Source of the DNA: an uncultured Clostridia bacterium
GTDB lineage: Bacteria; Bacillota; Clostridia; Christensenellales; CAG-917
Length of the DNA stretch: 13,650 nt
Assembly: GCA_946056785.1 (NCBI GenBank)
Contig: CAMGKS010000017.1
Coordinates: 1-13,650, forward strand
Reading direction: 5' to 3'
Shown here: piece by piece, positions 12,654-13,650 of the stretch
How the letters are laid out: the number at the start of each line of letters is the position of its first letter
Position numbering within the stretch: the stretch's first letter is position 1
Made by a program: the position numbers and the translations under genes
Notes under the pieces: model-generated
What the model saw: only the letters and a program-made list of their open reading frames with translations
What the model was told of the DNA's origin: nothing
Database searches by the model: none

Positions 12654-13650
12654 TGTTTTTACCGCAACATTGTTTATATTTTTTTCCGCTTCCGCACGGG
12701 CAAGGGTCGTTTCTGCCCACTTCCGCTTTTTTCGGAACGGCCTTTGCAGCAACCTTTTTTACCGACATTTTATCTTTGTCGCCGTTTTCGTTTTTCTCAA
12801 CGGTTACTTTGAGCAAAATCGAAGCCGTATCGTTGTGAATACGGTCAATCATATCGTCGAACATTCCCCAACCTTCTTCACGGTATGAAATGACGGGGTC
12901 ACGCTGTCCGAGCCCTCTTAAACCTATACCTCGGCGAAGTGCGTCCATCTGGTCGATATGGTCCATCCATTTTGCGTCGACGGTTTTCAAAAGAATTAAT
13001 CTTTCGATTTCTCCAAAATCGATTCCGTCCGCTTTTGCCTTTTCTATCTTTTGTTCATAGCCGGGCAATGCGATGTCCAAAACAGCCTTTTTAAGTTTAT
13101 ACACGTCGTAATGGGAAGCAAGTTTTTCGGTTATGACGTTGCTGCCCTCAGGAAGCATCTGTCTTTCAAGTGCCGCATTGAATGCGTCGTAATCCCACGT
13201 CGTGTAGTCCTGCTTATAATCGGCATAAGTCGAAATTATATGTTCGGCAAGACCGTCGATCATATCGAGTATCTGGTCGTGAACGTCGAGTCCGTCAAGC
13301 ACTTTTCCTCGTTCCGTATAAATTATGGTACGCTGTGCGTTCATAACGTCGTCGTAACTTAAAACCGTCTTTCTTATGCTGTAGTTTCTCGACTCCACCA
13401 TAAGCTGAGCGCGCTCGATTTGCTTTGTTACAAGTCCGCTCGATATTGCCATATCTTCGTCCATTCTGAACATTTCGGCAATCTGTTTCATTCTGTCGCC
13501 GCCGAAAATTCTTGCAACGTCGTCTTCCATCGAAATGTAAAACACGGTTGAACCGACGTCGCCCTGACGTCCGGCACGACCACGCAACTGATTGTCTATA
13601 CGCCTTGACTCGTGGCGTTCGGTACCTATTATTCTAAGACCGCCCGCTTT
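12646..13650 (-). CDS. secA: Preprotein translocase ATPase SecA, C-terminal part (5' end outside window)
   Basis: The motor ATPase drives proteins through SecYEG. Only the last 334 codons are present; the frame is open to the window edge. The visible part begins in helicase domain 2 with GGLRIIGTERHESRRIDNQL then RGRAGRQGD, the arginine-finger motif region. It continues through the helical scaffold and wing region (LLKTVDAKWMDHIDQMDALR, GLGQRDPVISYREEGWGMF) to a Lys/Ala linker. It ends in the zinc-binding tail CPCGSGKKYKQCCG, which binds SecB or the ribosome in other species. The TGA stop lies inside the prfB start region. secA-prfB adjacency is common in Bacillota. Confidence 0.98.
   Translation of the reverse strand, partial: KAGGLRIIGTERHESRRIDNQLRGRAGRQGDVGSTVFYISMEDDVARIFGGDRMKQIAEMFRMDEDMAISSGLVTKQIERAQLMVESRNYSIRKTVLSYDDVMNAQRTIIYTERGKVLDGLDVHDQILDMIDGLAEHIISTYADYKQDYTTWDYDAFNAALERQMLPEGSNVITEKLASHYDVYKLKKAVLDIALPGYEQKIEKAKADGIDFGEIERLILLKTVDAKWMDHIDQMDALRRGIGLRGLGQRDPVISYREEGWGMFDDMIDRIHNDTASILLKVTVEKNENGDKDKMSVKKVAAKAVPKKAEVGRNDPCPCGSGKKYKQCCGKNND

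Noticed and set aside
12653..12752. Upstream extension of prfB by 33 codons
   Set aside because: It overlaps the conserved zinc-tail coding part of secA in another frame, has no match to the RF2 N-terminus, and shifts the GGQ and SPF motifs from their usual positions.
1..13650. CRISPR arrays, insertion sequences, phage genes, defence or biosynthetic systems
   Set aside because: None seen. The tandem repeats lack spacer structure, and nearly every gene is housekeeping; only the lipoprotein is unassigned.

Overview
All recognisable genes lie on the minus strand, so the window reads biologically from right to left. The gene set, the strong AGGAGG-type ribosome binding sites, the L7Ae-like K-turn protein next to rpsL, the L10 leader RNA and the secA-prfB pair point to a Bacillota-type organism. 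Protein sequence style suggests an uncultured clostridial lineage; I cannot name a species. Intergenic DNA is AT-rich.

Layout in transcription order. (1) 13650-10447: 3' part of secA (runs off the window), prfB (overlaps secA by 8 nt) and tsaD, followed by an AT-rich spacer with a long perfect inverted repeat. (2) 9934-9023: an unrecognised lipoprotein with an in-frame 15-bp tandem repeat, closed by a clear intrinsic terminator (8905-8937). (3) 8667-2560: a strong promoter (TTGACA-17-TAAGAT) with a hairpin/T-run at the expected transcript start, then L7Ae-like gene, rpsL, rpsG, fusA, tuf, rpmG, secE, nusG. (4) 2545-1351: rplK-rplA, preceded by a structure that resembles a ribosomal protein L1 binding site. 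(5) 1340-221: a perfect-consensus promoter, an L10 leader with attenuator, rplJ-rplL and a strong terminator. (6) 155-1: a 13-bp tandem repeat array running off the left edge.

The genes are mostly the core machinery of translation (S12, S7, EF-G, EF-Tu, L33, L11, L1, L10, L7/L12, RF2), the tRNA t6A enzyme TsaD, NusG for transcription elongation, and SecE and SecA of the Sec translocon. I found no defence system, mobile element or CRISPR array. What stands out is organisation and control: the str operon genes (rpsL-rpsG-fusA-tuf) run directly into rpmG-secE-nusG-rplKAJL, and rpoB-rpoC, which commonly follow rplL, are absent there. SecE carries an unusually long charged N-terminal extension. 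Several RNA structures sit at the junctions between sub-operons.
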